NCBI RefSeq assembly: GCF_040939455.1
Contig: NC_134106.1
Location: forward strand, 76,825,001-76,889,000
Reading direction: 5' to 3'
Source of the DNA: Microcebus murinus
Lineage: Eukaryota; Chordata; Mammalia; Primates; Cheirogaleidae
Length of the DNA: 64,000 nt
Below the pieces are notes generated by a model. The model was not told where the DNA came from. It saw nothing but the letters and a program-made list of their open reading frames with translations, and did no database searches. This document shows, one piece after another, positions 13,341-26,917 of the stretch; positions within the stretch are counted from its first letter, which is position 1; every line of letters starts with the position of its first letter. The position numbers and the translations under genes were made by a program.

Positions 13341-16300
13341 CTGCGGGCAGAGAGGCGAGGTTAGGAGAGGCCCCACGGCGGCCTCACAGCACGCCTGCCT
13401 CAGTAACACTGCGGGAGACCGTCACCGCTCAGCTTCACCGGGATGCTGGGAAGCACTTCCCCGATGCCACAGACAAACATGCTTTTTGAGCCCTGGATGT
13501 GAAGAGCTTGGAAGGAAAAGCAACCCATGCCATCATCAGAATTATTTGCTTTTTTGAGTGCTTTCCATGAACATATCACACAGTGTTTAAAACATAGGGC
13601 TGGGGATCACATTTTGTCCTTTCCATTTGACAGATGGGGAGGCCAAGGTATTTGCCAGGGGTGTGAAGAGGATGTGGCAAGGTGAGGAGGGAGCCCAGGA
13701 ATCAGGGGTCTTAGTGTTGGGCTCCAGGCTGCGCAGGGTGGGCAGGATTACCCCCAGACATGGCCAGAGGCTGGGGATCTGGCTTCACGGGGTGTTTCTG
13801 CCGTGCTTCTCTAACACAAAGGGGACACCTAAGAAGATAGGAAAATAACAGAAAGGAGCCCAGGTCAGGGAAATTCTGGGAAGGAAATCTCAATCCACAG
13901 AGGATTCTTTAGAAAGCATGTGAGCAGCAGCTGTCTGAGAGTCCGGGGAAAGGCACTCAGACTGGCCCCATGGCTGTGGTCATAACCTACGTGTCCACCC
14001 GTGCCATCCCACTGGGCCTCTGCCTTCTAACAGGAGCTCTGAAAGTCAGACCACTGGCATGCAGAGGAGCCCTGCCTTGAGTATGTCATTGCTTTGCACA
14101 TCACCTTGACCTACAAGATCCCAGGTCTCTGTAAAACGAGGAGTTCAAATGTTTCTTGTGGTTGTAGGGCCTCTGGTGGAAGGTGCTTTGGAGGTCATTT
14201 TAATGAAGAGTCAGCTGGACTTTGTCATCCTTCCTGAACTCCTGGTCATCCCCAGAGAGACTGGGTTTGGGGTAGGATTCTCCTACTCCCTACTCCCTGT
14301 GCATTTTGTGACTCTTCCTTTGTGCTCTCTCTCTCTAGACAATGCCTCAATGACAATTAATATGGCTCCAGGAAATAAAAAAGTAATTTCATGTTTGTTC
14401 TTCTTTTTAATGGCCCAAATCCATGGAAAGAACATTTCAGATAGTATTTAATGTCACGACCCTAGATTAAAAGTTCCTCAGTCAGCCCAACCTCCTCCTC
14501 TTCCTCCTTTTCCTTTTTTCAAAAGGACATTATACTTTAATCTGCCAGGAACAGAACGCTACAAAACAAAGATTCTCCTCTGAGAAGCTGCTGTCTCCCT
14601 GAGTATGTCCAGGCAATTTATAAATTGTATGTTTTTTTTTTTTAAGTCATTTAAGTTCAGAGGAGAAAGCAGCTTTGTTCCCATGGTTGTGAAGTTTACC
14701 ACTCTGAAATAGACCTTTATTTGTACATACAAACACGTGTGCACCCGAGGGCTGCTGGCACACTCTGCTCTACTCCACGTGCCTGGTCACACAGAGACTT
14801 TCATGGGCTGACCCCCAAGATGCATGGTTCAAGTACATGCACAGCACCCTGAATGTGGACAATACCCAGGCAGACCTTGCAAATTGGCAGGGCCCCACCA
14901 GAGACCATGTGGTGAGAAGGCTGGCACTTCAGGGACTCCGAGAACAGAGACTCTGGCTCTGGCATTCCACTGGGGGGGGGGCACCCTGCCGGTTTCCCAG
15001 CAGGGGAATTGATTGTACAAGCCCCTGTTGGCTCAGATCAACACATTACTAACTGGTGCTCTGAGGGGGAGACCTCGTGGGTCGCAACATCTCCCTTCTG
15101 CTGTGCTGGCCTTGCTGTGCAGTTTCTGCCAGAGAAATCAATGATCGGTCGGTCGGGTTTTCAAGTTCATTGCTGCTGAGCTGGGTTTCTTCTGTAAGAC
15201 CAGGAGTGAGAGCAAGCCAGGAAGGACATAGTCCTGCTCTGCCCTGGAGTGAATGGCTTTCAAGGAATTCTGTGTTTAGGGCTAGATGAGATGTCAGGAT
15301 TCCCTCTGCAGGCTGGGTGCACACTTGGCAGGAGGGAAGTGCTGCATCCCCTTGGCTCAGCCATAAACCCTTCTACGCAGTTTGCGATGGCACAGGTGAC
15401 CTCGAGCTTGGCCGCAGGGCAGGGAATGGGCCTCGTGTGCATACACCGTCCTGACTCTGGGGCAGGAAGGAGGGTCCCCGCCCAGGCACCCAGTTAGGGA
15501 AGCCTGGAAGAAAAAGAAACAGGGGTCAGGGGAGGTGTGCAGTGAAAGCTAAATATCCTTGGGTGATAGAATCAGCTGTTGTCAGGGTCACATCCCCACA
15601 TTAAGAATGTCGATGCTGGGTCCACGTGCATGCCACTGCCCAGGGCCAAGCCAATGCTGAGATCAGAAGTCATCCTGAGAATGTCAGAGGACTCTGGGGG
15701 GAGAAGGGGAGGGACAGAGCCTCCCTGGGCAGCGGATGCCACTCACACTCAGGCCTGGCTGAGCATGAAGACCCCAGCTGTCAGGCCCGAGGATCCCAGC
15801 GAAGGGAGGTTCCGACCGGGCCCTCACCAGTGAGTGGGAATGAGAGAGGCACGAGGTGCAGCCACGGTCAGAACTCTGCTAATCCCCAGCAATGACAGCG
15901 GGCAGGTGTCTGCTTCCACACTCGCTGCCCACTGAAACAGAAGGAAGGAAGGGGAGGAAATGAACCAAAAAGGAGAAACACATAAAACAAGTAACAACAA
16001 ACAGGGGCCCAGCGCGGCTGAACGTGTTGGGCTTCTGGAGCAGAGCTCTGACCTTCTCCTCGGAATTTCCATCAAGGAAAGATTCTCCAGCCTCTACCTC
16101 CTCATCTGTTTTACAGGCAGCAGTCCCAGAGGGCAAAGTCTTCAAATGCCTGGGAATCCCAAGTGACAGCGGAAGGATAAACACCCAGTGTAGTTATTTA
16201 TACAGTATCGGTTTCTGGGCCTTTGCCAAGTTACTCAAACCAACAGCTAAATAAAATCCCTAAATACAACAGAAACACATAATGGCCAAAGCTTTCGCCT

Positions 16301-19300
16301 GTGCCCCTCTTCTCCTTCTTCCTTTCCTCTGCTTAAAGATAAGCAGGCACAGCGCAGGCAGAAGCCCAGGGGTCCCCGCAGCAGCCCCGCGCTACCCCCT
16401 GCTTGCTCCTTACTTTCAGGGCCAGATGCAGCCAGTTGGACGGCTCAGCCCTGTCCACACTCCATAACTACTGGATTTATGTCACCTGGGTTTCAACCCT
16501 GGCATCTTCCTCTAGGAAGGGGAGGAGCTTGTGGCAAAACAAGAGCCGAGGCTGCGGGGCCTCTGGGAGATGCCAAGCTCAACCTCACCCACCCCCTGCA
16601 CCGCACAGCCTACTGGCGTGTTCACGGGGAGCGCCAGGGCACTGGGCTTCCGGAGGCCCACCAGTCCTCACACCACAGTGGCAGATGCACCCAGAGGACA
16701 AACGTGGACCCTGACACCCTTGCAAACACCATAAGCGGGCCTGTGAGTAATCCAGCAGGGCCGGCCCCTTCCACCCTCTGACGGAGCCTACTTCCGCCCC
16801 TCAGCTGTACACGGTTCCTGTCCTGATGCTTTTCCACTCAGGAGGACCAGATTTCCTTTTGAAATGCTGTCAAGGGAGGAGGAAAAGGTTCAGCTCCTGG
16901 AAATGGCCGGTACCAGCTTCCATCACAAAGGCATGTGATTTTGGTCCCAGGGACTGACCCCAGGTCAGATTGAGAGAGGGTCATCCGGGCCTTCTGCAAT
17001 TGCACGGCAGGGGCGCGGGCGGGGTGGAGGGACATTCTCACACATAACCCTGCGCCATCCGACCGACCGGGAGGCTGTGGCGTTCAGACACCAGGTCTGT
17101 GTGCCTGTACTTGCCCTGCGATCTGAAACAAACTGCTTGCTTAATTTGTGCTGGCATTTCCCATTTTGTTCACAGGGAAGAAAGATATTTTCCCCTCTTC
17201 ACAGAAGGGCAGAAGAAGTGAATGCATTTCAAGAGGTGATTTCTAAAAAATGGCATTCACTTTTCCCGCCTCTGATAAAAATGATGCACATTCATTGTAG
17301 AGAATTTGGAATATACAGAGGAGTAAAATGAGGAAAATAAAAAATTACCTATCAGCTCACAGTGTTAACTTTCTGTATGGCAAGAAATTGGACTGACTGC
17401 TTCTTAAGAGATCCAGTGACCTTGTTGTCCTCCTCATAGCCATGCTTCTGGCTGAATATGGTGGGGCATTATTGAACGACTAGTATTTCCCACTTGGCAC
17501 AAACAGGAAATGAAAGATGACCCCGGGCTAAATGGTGACCTCCAGGAAGTGACCCTTACCACTGCCCAGCAGGAGTCCTGGGACCCAGTCACAGAGTCAC
17601 ACAGCTGGCATTCCTCCAGAAAGCCACACTCAGATTCCCAAAGCCACAGATCTGAGGCGCCGGCAACACCATCTCCACCGTCCTTCATTAGCATATCTGA
17701 GGGAGGAGGGCCTGGATCCCGCACTCCAGGGAAGCTGGGCAGCCACCTGGCCCCATTTGGCAGGGCTGCTCTGATCCCAGGTCACCACTCCACAGGCCAT
17801 CTCATCTGTCAAACACTTCCTGCCCGCCACCCGTCTGGGACAGAAAACCTGCTGTTGGCACAAACCCTAAGGCCAAAGCAGCCCAGGAAGACGCCGTCCT
17901 GTGTGTCCACTGCAGTCCCTGCCCAGCCTCTTCTTTGTCCCTCTCCTTTCTCCGGCTCCACCCTTTCTTCTTTTTCCTTTGTTCTCTTGTTTTATCTTTT
18001 CATCTCTTTATTAGATATCATGTCAATATGACAGTGTGAACCTTTACTAATGTTTTAACACTTAGGATAATCTCACACTGCAGCTAGGAATATAGTCTAG
18101 ACCTCTGGGCAAATATTTATGTATAAGAATATCCTCCACCTCATTGTTTATAACAGAGGAAAGCTGGAAATAATGTATATGACAAAAAAAATGATAAAAA
18201 TGGTTAAATACGTTACAGCATCGATGTAATGCTACATTATTTCATCAACATTATATTGTCTAATTGCAATGTTTGAACCTTGTTCAGATTCTGATTTGAG
18301 CAACCTATAAAAAACATTTATAAAACAATTGAAATAACACTAACATATTGATGCTATTAAGAAATAACTATTTCTTTAGGTATAATAATGGTGTTGAGGT
18401 TACACCTAAAAATAGTCTCACATATTAATATTGGAGACACATCTGAAATATTTACAGATTAAATTATACATGAGATTTCCTTAAAAGTAGTCCTGGGGAG
18501 ATGGTGTTACTGGGCAGGGGTTGAGAGCAAACAAGATTGGCTTTGAGTTGGTCCTTGCTGAAACCGAGTGGTGGCTATGCAGAAGTACATTATTACTGGT
18601 CTCTCTACATTTATAGGCGCTTGCAACTTCCTGTGACAAGAACTTTTAAAGGAAGCATATCAAAATGTTAAGAGTAATCTTCATGTTATAAAATATGATG
18701 GATTTAATTAGATTAATTTAACTTAATGAAATAAATATAAGAAAGCCCTGAGCAGCTGGAAAAGAGGGCAAGAGTCCTGTGTTCAAGTCCTAAGGTGACT
18801 GACAGCACTACAGAAGCAGCCTGACCTCTATGCTCCTTCCCGGGTGGGCCAGGGTGTCCCCTCATTAGCCCCCCCAACCCAGCAGGGTGCCAGCCTGCAT
18901 GAGCACCCAGCGGATGGCCATTGCAATGAATCCTGTGGGCTTTTTCTTTTTCTTATTCTTGGATATATTAGCTCACAACTGCAAGTGTTGGATATGATTT
19001 TGGTAAATTTTTTAAAAATCCTCCTAAACAGCAACATAGTCAGTGGTTATATGATAATGTCCATGAATTTACTTTCCAAAAGAAGAGGAACAAAGCAGCT
19101 GTCCTAGTGTTATAGAGTGTACTTGTGGCTGGCGACAAACCTTTCAGTGTCAGTACCATATACCGACTGGAGAAGTGCAGTGTCCCTAAAAAGTAGATGG
19201 AAGAGACCATCATGCACTGCATGGCCCAGAAAGTGGCCTAGGGGCTGACAGAGACATAACCCCAAAGGCATGTATGATGAGTCTGACTCAAACTATTCTG

Positions 19301-19589
19301 TGAAACTGGGGTGTGGGGGAAGAGAAAGCAACATGAACATGTAAATGCACAACTATATATTTGCTATAATGAAGAATTTTTTTAAGTATATGTATCAAAA
19401 TTAGTAAATTAAATACTATAAATAGTTATGTGTGAGTATGTCACTTATATCCCTAAAAGCTGACATACCCAAATAGGCCAAAATATTGCTTTGGGTCTCC
19501 TCCTTTGAGGAGGCTCTAACCCTGGGCTCCAGGAGGGAGGAGACTTGTCCAGGATGCGCCGCCCCTTCCGCTCCCTCACACACACTTAC
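13341..19589. other. FAM178B intron (6.2 kb)
   Basis: Unique sequence to about 17.2 kb, with a ten-base G-run at 14972-14981. L2/L1-like AT-rich debris lies at about 17270-17345 and 18050-18720. No further FAM178B exon is needed, because the flanking exons join in phase and in family alignment. Confidence 0.65.
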
Positions 19590-19742
19590 CTGAGAAACAG
19601 CCCTTCCAGGTGGTTTCGTGGTTTTAGGCGTGAAGAGTCCAGGATGCAAGGCAGGGCAAGACTTCTGGGCAGAAACACAGTCTCGCCTGGATGTACTGGC
19701 GGGATGACCTGCTTTGGCAAGGAGAACCTCTCCACCAGCATC
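19590..19742 (-). CDS. FAM178B: FAM178B internal exon ([11 protein letters not shown], conserved core)
   Basis: The minus-strand acceptor is TTTGCCAG and the donor GTAAGT. The exon begins with one base completing Arg and ends with two bases (AG) of a Ser codon. The peptide opens [19 protein letters not shown], continues [18 protein letters not shown] and ends [13 protein letters not shown]. This is the most recognisable block of the FAM178/SLF2 family; SLF2 has the near-equivalent '[25 protein letters not shown]'. It is 153 bp with no in-frame stop. Longer open frames over the same bases in other phases are shadows. Confidence 0.95.
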
Positions 19743-22310
19743 CTGGCAAAGCAAGGGCAGAAGAGCCAGGGTGAGCAGGTGCACCTGGGTCTACAGCATG
19801 GCAGGAGGCCCAGGGAAGGCCAGGTGCTCTTTGCCCTGCAGTACCCCCCACAGGTCAGGAGGACAGCGCCACCTGTTGATGCAGGAAGAGCCCATCAGGG
19901 GCAGACGAAGGAACCCTTCGCTTTCCGCTGTCAAGACACTCCTCCCTCAGCACGCTACTCCAGGAGCCAAAAGAGCTGGTCACAGCCCCAGCCCCAGCCC
20001 CACCCAGTGGCTCTCTTAGGTCAAACTTTCACTCTGTGTTTATGATGCCAGGTGCTGAAGGATGAGTCAGGCGTGGGCAGCCAGGAAAAGTGTAAACAAA
20101 TCACTGCAACACCCTTGGCGAGTAGAACAACTGACAAAGCAGACTGCTGGGTGGCTCTGCAAAGGTAGAGGCGGCTAGGGTCAGGGAGGGTCCTGCAGTG
20201 CAGATCCTGGCCCTGCCCTGTCCTGAGAGTCTGATTTAGCAGGTCAGAGCCAGGCCCACGGACAGGGAAGGAACAAGGAGAAGGAGGGGAGTCACATTTC
20301 GACTATATTAGGGAGAGGTAAAAACTGTCCAGACTTAAGGACCCACTGACATGCAGAAGGGGAAAAGAGAGGCAGCTCCTAAGAACGTGCTAAAATCTCT
20401 ACACGATGAAGGACTGGTGTGGGCACCTGGCCCTGTATGCTGGTGGGTGAAAACAGCAAGCTGCAGAAGGGGTGTCTGTGTGTGTAGATGTGCATGTGTC
20501 TACACACATATGCACACACAGACATACTTAGACACACACGGCACCCCACATACATAGGCTACACCCAACTACTATCTAGAGACATTGCTAGGGAACAGAA
20601 TTGGGAAAGGGGAGAGAAAGAGGAGACACTTCTTGTTTACTTCATATAGCTGTCTTCTGCTGGACTTTGTAGCAATGTAACACACACTTAACAAACAATA
20701 ACAACAAAACAAGCTGTGGACACTGCTTCCCCTTCTCTTACCAGAAGACGGCCCATACCCAGGTTTCCAGCCGGACCCACTGTCTGAGACAGAAAACACA
20801 GGGGAGGCCCCCTTAGCATCTGGACACGAGTGGCTGGTGCTGGAGGTGGAGTGGCCTACTCAGTGGCCTGCCGGCTGGCCCCACAAAATCTGTCTCACTT
20901 TCCAGTCAAGTGACCCAAAGTAAGGCCCCAATCCACAGGGCAGGGCCATCTTGAGAATGAAATGGCCCCCAAAATGGAAATTATGTTGGAAAACCGAGAG
21001 GATTCTGACCCTGCAGGCTTTGGAAGCAGTCTCAGCAAACTGCAACACAAATGGTAAAATAATTTTCTATTTTGTTCGTGTTTTTGCCATTAAAGTTTTG
21101 TATCTATTGCTTTTACAGTTAGAAAAAAATGTACAAATTATTAAAAGTTTCTAAGAACTAGGCTAATCCGTAATGGGGTCCTAGCTGTCCCAAACTATCA
21201 TTCAAAGGGACTTCTGTGATATTAACTATAATGTATGTGCATTATTAAGAGTTCTGAGATGATGCACACATCTAATTGAGGATTTCCTGTATAGCCGAGA
21301 GCTGAGGATAAAGGATGATGTGGTGGTTTAAGTGTCCGCCTCTTCCCCAGCCTCAGCACACACACACGAGGTCTTTCAACTTTAAGAAATGGAGTATTTA
21401 GGATGTCATCCACCCAAGATGCAAGCCCCCAGTCTTAGAGCATGCTCAGGTGGTCTGCTCAGGATGATTGGGGGTCCTTTCTGTGACAGGCAGTTGTGGC
21501 AATCATAGGAGGCCTTGTCTGGCAGATGGTGGCTACCCCCCACAACCCTCAGCCTCACCCCTTCTTGACCCCCAGCCCCTTCCCTGGCCCCCAACACTTC
21601 CTCTGGCCCCATTCAGGGATAGAAGAGGCTGCTGGCTTTGTATATCGGTGAGTGATTTCTTTAAAGCAGAAAGTTGAACAGTCCCATCAAAATGATCCCA
21701 CATCAAAACAACCACCTCAAAGTGGCTGTTGTCAAAAAGGCTTTGTCAAAGCACCACTGGGAAATTCACATGCCTGGAAAATTAGAAGCAATTTCAAAGT
21801 CAGGAATATCTTCTGCCTTAAGTTGGTCACACAGACAGCTTCCTTTCAAAACATCCAAGCCATGACTTCTGGAATCCTGGATACACTCGGTAGGAAGGTA
21901 AAGAGCTAGGAGAATTGTTCTTACTACAGCGATTTTAAAAAGGGTTTAAAAGGTTTAATTTCAAGGCTATCTATCTAGTGAGCAGAAAACCTAGAAACCA
22001 AATCCACAAGTCTCAGCTCAGAGAGAAAATTGCTTTTGCCTCATATAATACCCACCAAGGCACTCTTGTCAAAGGAGGCCTTTGGCCCTTAACACAATGA
22101 TTAAATTCAGTCTTCATGCTCTACCATATCTATGCAGATGGTTCCTGAGACATCAGAAAGGACCCAGCACCTGCCCTTTTGGGAAGCAACTGTCTGTGCA
22201 GTGTGCAGGGAGCTCTCTTTGCCTACGTGGGATGCTGTTCAAATCTGAACACACTCCCAGATTTTCATGGTGAAATCTGGTACCAGCCAGGAGGCAGGGG
22301 TCCTCCTAGT

Positions 22311-22545
22311 CTAGACCAAGCAAACGATGGCCTACAGCCCAGCCCTGCCCACAGCCCGTTTCTATAAACAAGGTCTTACTGCAACATAGCCACGCTCATT
22401 CATGTACCTATTGTGTGTGGGAGCATTCATGCTCCAACACCAGAGTGGAGTAGTTACGGTGGAGACCACGGGCCCTCAGAGCCCCAAATATTTACTATCT
22501 ATTTACCAATGATTTAGAAAAAGTTTGCTGATCCCTGACCTAGTC
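22311..22545 (+). mobile_element. hAT-like non-autonomous DNA transposon
   Basis: The start (CAAGCAAACGATGGCC) and end (AAAAGTTTGCTGATCCCTG) are inverted relatives. The inside carries 'aacatagccacgctcattcatgtac'. This is a common mammalian repeat; I leave the family name open. Confidence 0.7.
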
Positions 22546-22959
22546 AAGAGATGATTATCAGAAAAACTGAGGATTGAGGCAAGTGGCAACCTAGGCATGG
22601 CCTTTGGGCGACCATACAGCGTAAATCACTCGAGGATCTGAGAGGCAGGGCCCCTGGAGCAAGTCTGCATATTATCTATCACTCAATAGTCCCACAAGGA
22701 GTGGATGCGGAATGCTAAAGTGTGTACCAAAACTTCACCCATCACCGCTTGGACCAGTGCTAAATAACACAACTCAGGCTCACAGAAGCAGAAAGGCCTG
22801 GACGGCAGGCCAGCGAGGTGTGCCGACCGGCCTGCCCTGGTCACACAGCCGAGGCTGCCCCGTCCCCTCTTGGGCACTCAGCTCCTAAAGATCCCCCTCT
22901 GGCCCTCTCCACATGAATTCCCCCTTTCCTGGGTCATTCCTGTTAGCCTACATTCTGTT

Positions 22960-24240
22960 ACTTCCTCCATGAAAGAAAGAGAAACAGAGACAGACAGACA
23001 GAAAGAAACCAACCTGTCCTGATCCCATTGCCCTCTTCAGCTACTGCTCATTTCTCTCTTTCATGCTCTCCTCCTGTTCTCTTATGAACCTCCCACTCCA
23101 GTCAGGCCCGTCCCCACCAGCCCACTAGTGCTGCTCTTGTCTAGGTCACTGTGACCTCTACGTTGCTAAATGCAATGGTCATTTCTCAGTCATCCCACAC
23201 TGTAGCTACCAGCAGCCCAGCATTCTGGCACCTGGTTTCCCTCCAACCTGCTCAGCATCCTTTGCTGCCTCCTCCTCTGGCCCCCAATTGCCATCGGCCC
23301 TGTGCCCTGGGGGCTTGCTCTGCTCCCTCTTCTTACCCCCCAGTGATCTCATCTGGTTTCATGGCTTTAAATGTCATCTGTACATGGGGACTCCCCAAGC
23401 TTGCCTCTGCATGCACATCTGAACTACCTACCGGACCTCCCCAGGGATGTCCCAAATGAACTTGTGATCCTGTGCCCAGCCCTCATCACAGCCTGTGGTC
23501 ACTTGGTCTCCCCCATTTTAATTAAAGATAATTCCAGCCTTTCAGTTGCACAGGCCCAACTCCTGGGGTCTCATTTGATTCCTCTTTCTCCCACACCTTC
23601 CATTCAGTTTGTCAGCAAATCCCATCACTTCTACCCTGAATATAACTCCAGAACTGGCCCACCCCTCACCACCCACCTCACCCAGGCACCATCACTGCTC
23701 CTGGGTTGTTGCTTCATCTGTCCCTGGCCCCCTCTGGCCCTCGCCCCCATACCTCGCTGGTCTTTCCTCAACACCACAGCCAGAGAGGCCTGTGAAAATG
23801 TTTTGACAATGTTTGAGATTGACAGTGGCCGGCTCAGTGGCAAAGCTCTGAGATCCAGCACCTGCCCTTGGCCTCCTTGCCCTCCTGTCCCCTCCTCGCT
23901 GCTCCCCAACACACCAGGTGCACTCCCACAGCAGGGATGCCCAGAGCTGGCTCTCACCTCCTTCAGGCTTGGCTTACAAGTCACCTGCTCATGGAGGCAT
24001 TCCTTGACCCCTTGTCCAATATCTCATCCCCACCCACCACTGCTTTATCTTTTCTCACGAGCACTTGTCATGAAGCTTCATTTATCTTGTTTATTGTTTG
24101 TTTCCCCAACCTGAAAGCGAGCACCACGAGGGCAGAGATCTGTCTGGTTTTGTTTCTGCTATATCCTCAGAGGTGTAACAGAGCCTGGTGCATGGCAGGC
24201 ACTCAATACACATTTGTTGGATACATGAATGGATGGATGG
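22960..24240 (+). mobile_element. L2 LINE 3' region, 1.3 kb
   Basis: Typical L2 order: 'cagcaaatcccatcacttctacc', then 'cagccagagaggcctgtgaaaatg', then GGCATTCCTTGACCCCTTGT, ending 'caatacacatttgttggatacatgaatggatgg'. The 247-codon open frame at 23371-24114 lies wholly inside it and is not a gene. Confidence 0.87.
22975..23010 (+). repeat. Purine-rich (AGAC/AAAG)n simple repeat
   Basis: Mixed GAAA and GACA units at the left border of the L2. Confidence 0.8.
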
Positions 24241-24256
24241 ACAGATAGACAAATGG

Positions 24257-24610
24257 ATAGTGTTATAGACTGTTCATGTCCCCCCCAAATGCATATGTTG
24301 AATCCTCACCCCAAGGTGATGGTGTTAGGAGGTGGGGCTTTGGGGAGGTCATGAAGGCGGAGCCCTCATGAATGGCATTACTGTCCTTATAAAAGAGCCC
24401 ACAGAGCCTTTCTACTGCTTTCCATCACATGAAGACACAACAAGAAGGTGGCAGTCTACAACCCGGAAGAGGGCCCTCGCCAGAACCCAACCATGCTGGC
24501 ACCTGGTCTTGGACTTCTAGCCTCCAGAACTGTAAGAAATAGATCTTAGTTGTCTATGAGCCACCCAGTCTATGGCACTTTGTTCTAGCAGCCCAAACAG
24601 ACTAAGCCAG
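24257..24610 (+). mobile_element. MLT1-type MaLR solo LTR
   Basis: TGTTATAGACTGTTCATGTC start, TATAAAAGAGCCC box, GGACTTCTAGCCTCCAGAAC and 'cccaaacagactaa' end. This is the canonical ERVL-MaLR LTR order. No internal retroviral sequence is present. Confidence 0.85.
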
Positions 24611-25132
24611 ATGTGCCCTGAAGATGGATTCAACTGTGGCCCCTGGCGTCTCTGAGACTCTGTGGTACAGATGAAACCAGCCCTCCCTCCAGCCAATGGC
24701 CCAATTAAATCAGAGCAGCAGAGCCCCCACCCAGATGACAGCACAGACAGAGCCACTTTCTTTTCCCCACACAAGGGAAGATGAAAAATATCCTGTGGCT
24801 GTAATCTCCCCTTGAAAGGCATTTTTCATTTGGATTGTGGTTTTGTGTAGCTATTTTCCCAAGAGAGCTGGTTCTATTATATAAATTTGGGCAGATAATG
24901 GGGGCAGAGCAGGCTGTGTTTTATGATCCTTGTATCCTCAAAGGCTCAGACTAGATCTTGATGCATAGCAGGTGTTCAGATATGTCTCAAGTCAATGAAT
25001 GAATGTGGTTTTAAAAGAAGGAGGTAGCTTTAGAAGTTTGAGAGCCCATACACAAATTGCTAGTCAAACTCTGTCCAAAACCACAGCGGGTGGACACTTA
25101 AGTCCCTCCCCTTCAGGGCCCTGGCCTCTCAC

Positions 25133-25240
25133 CTATGCTCAGGTGTGAGAGATACTTCATCTTCATCAAAATGCAACGAGTTGAGATTGAGACAGTCCCG
25201 CAGAAGCAGCTTCTCTCGCTCCTGCTCCAGGGTCTGTTGC
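25133..25240 (-). CDS. FAM178B: FAM178B internal exon (core start, LEQEREKLLL)
   Basis: The acceptor is CCCCGCAG and the donor GTGAGA on the minus strand. The first base completes AGG (Arg) with the previous exon, and the last two bases (AG) start an Arg completed at 19742. The peptide reads QQTLEQEREKLLLRDCLNL, then NSLHFDEDEVSLTPEH. It has a charged helical part followed by an acidic DEDE segment. As I recall human FAM178B and SLF2, this position and wording match the conserved core leading to 'LTPEHR-MLVE'. The exon is 108 bp and open in this frame. Part of the adjoining intron contains an Alu-monomer fragment (25555-25672). Confidence 0.93.
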
Positions 25241-25554
25241 CTGCGGGGGGATAAGAGCCAAAGCCAGAGGTCAATGCTGTTCCTGGTTGTCCAGCCCCAG
25301 CACCAGGCTGCAGGGACCCCCACCTAGAGCCAATGAACCAGAGGGCTGCACTGGCCCGGTCTACCTTCAGAAAGGCTCTCAAATTTAGATTTTTTGAAGA
25401 GGAGGGAGGGGTTGCATTGCATAGATTGTGCTGTTTTCAAATGCACAGAGATGAACAGACAGCTCCTGAAAGAAGATGTTTCTCACCATACAATTTCAAA
25501 TGTATCTTTATTTCTGTACTTTGTTCTGGCTTTCATTTACTTTTCTTTCTTTTT

Positions 25555-25672
25555 GTTAAAGATAGGGTCTCACTATGTTGCCCAGGCTGGTCTCAAACTC
25601 CTGGGCTCAAGTGATCCTCCTGCCTCAGTTTCCTGAGTAGCTGGGACTAGAGGTGTGCACCACTGCACCCAA
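25555..25672 (-). mobile_element. Alu-related monomer (FLAM-like) fragment, minus
   Basis: A single monomer with GGGTCTCACTATGTTGCCCAG, then CTGGGCTCAAGTGATCCTCC and GTAGCTGGGACTAGAGG. It is old and has no second arm. It lies in the FAM178B intron just 5' (minus sense) of the exon at 25133-25240. Confidence 0.8.
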
Positions 25673-26114
25673 CTTTGTTCACTTTAATACACCAAGGTCT
25701 GGGCCTGGCCCTTTTGCTCCTTCCGGGCCCCAGGTACACGACTGGGAGAGGACTGGGCCCCCATGCCTCAGTATCCCTAAAACATGGCCCAACTCTGTGG
25801 CCATGCACGGCAGCCCTCTAGCTCCTGTCATTCCCTCTCTGCCCCTTTGACCCACAGTGGTCTGGAGCCCTCTGTGCCCACAGGTCCTTAGGTCTCAAAC
25901 ATTTTCTTTCTAGCCCATCCTGAGCTCAGATCCTCCAAGCTAGCCAGTAACTGGATGATTGCCAGGTGAATGTGACCAGGACCCTCCAGCAGCATGTGTC
26001 CACAACCCTGGCCATCAGATGCCGCACTGGCCTCCTCCCAGGGACCTCCCAGGGTAAGCCCCTCCCCAGGTCCCCACATCCCCCATCACTGGCCCTCTCT
26101 CGCCCTTCCCATCC

Positions 26115-26340
26115 ATCCTCCAAAGGCCGAATATGAGATCTTTCTTACCCACTGGGAAAGCATATCTGCCTGCTTAAAGTTCTCCCATCACCCAGCCTTG
26201 TGTGCACAGGGCCCTCGTGATGTAGCCCCAAGCACACCTAGGCTGAGCCTCCTGCCACGCCCCTCCACCCCTCAGCACTGAGGATGCAGGTCCTTACCAG
26301 CACGTTCTGTCCTACCCATCTTTACATGTGAGGACACCCC
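26115..26340 (+). mobile_element. L2 fragment
   Basis: 'ctgcctgcttaaagttctcccatcacc' and 'gccctcgtgatgtagcccc' are L2-like. It lies in the intron between the exons at 25133 and 28282. Confidence 0.55.
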
Positions 26341-26561
26341 CCTCACAAACTCAAAACTTCATATTCTGCAAGGTTCAAGGACAAAGACACCTCTGGGGAG
26401 CACATTCTGACCTCCGGGTTCAGGGTCACTCTTCTGGGCCCCCGCACAGCAATTTTATAGCATGGGGAATTCTGTGATCATGATGTTCGATTTCCAGGTG
26501 AACAGGGGCTACACCAATGGCTATTATCCATCGCCTGGCATGGGGCCCAGCACATAGCGTG

Positions 26562-26917
26562 CTATGGAGTGAATGTTTGTGTCCCCAAAATTCATATGTT
26601 GAAGTGCCAACCCCCCAGTGTAGCTGTATTTGGAGTAAGGAAGTGATTAAGGTTAAATTAGGTCATAGAGTGGGGCCCCTGACCAGATAGGATTAGTGTC
26701 CTAGTAAGAAGAGACTCCAGAAAGTTCACACACTCTCTGCTGCAGGAGGACACAGCAAGACGCCAGAAAAAGAGCCTTCAAGGGAAACCAATCAGCCAGA
26801 ACTTTGATCTCCAGAACTTGATCAGAACTTCCAGCCTTGAGAACCATGAGAAATAATAATCTGTTGTTTGGACCCCATTCTGCAGTATTCTGTTACAGCA
26901 GCCCAAGGTGACTAACA
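26562..26917 (+). mobile_element. MLT1-type MaLR solo LTR (second copy)
   Basis: GCTATGGAGTGAATGTTTGT start, 'aattcatatgttgaagtgcc', GAAATAATAATCTGTTGTTT, and 'cagcagcccaaggtgactaa' at the end. It is diverged from the copy at 24257. Confidence 0.85.

Larger units (their letters stand above)
19743..25132. other. FAM178B intron (5.4 kb)
   Basis: Contains the hAT-like element, the L2 and the MLT1 LTR. A TG/CA-rich hairpin-like stretch lies at about 20473-20535. No coding exon is seen or required. Confidence 0.65.

Noticed and set aside
23371..24114. 247-codon open frame, the longest in the window
   Set aside because: It lies entirely in an L2 LINE 3' region in a non-coding phase, is extremely Pro/Leu/Ser-rich and has no domain or splice context.
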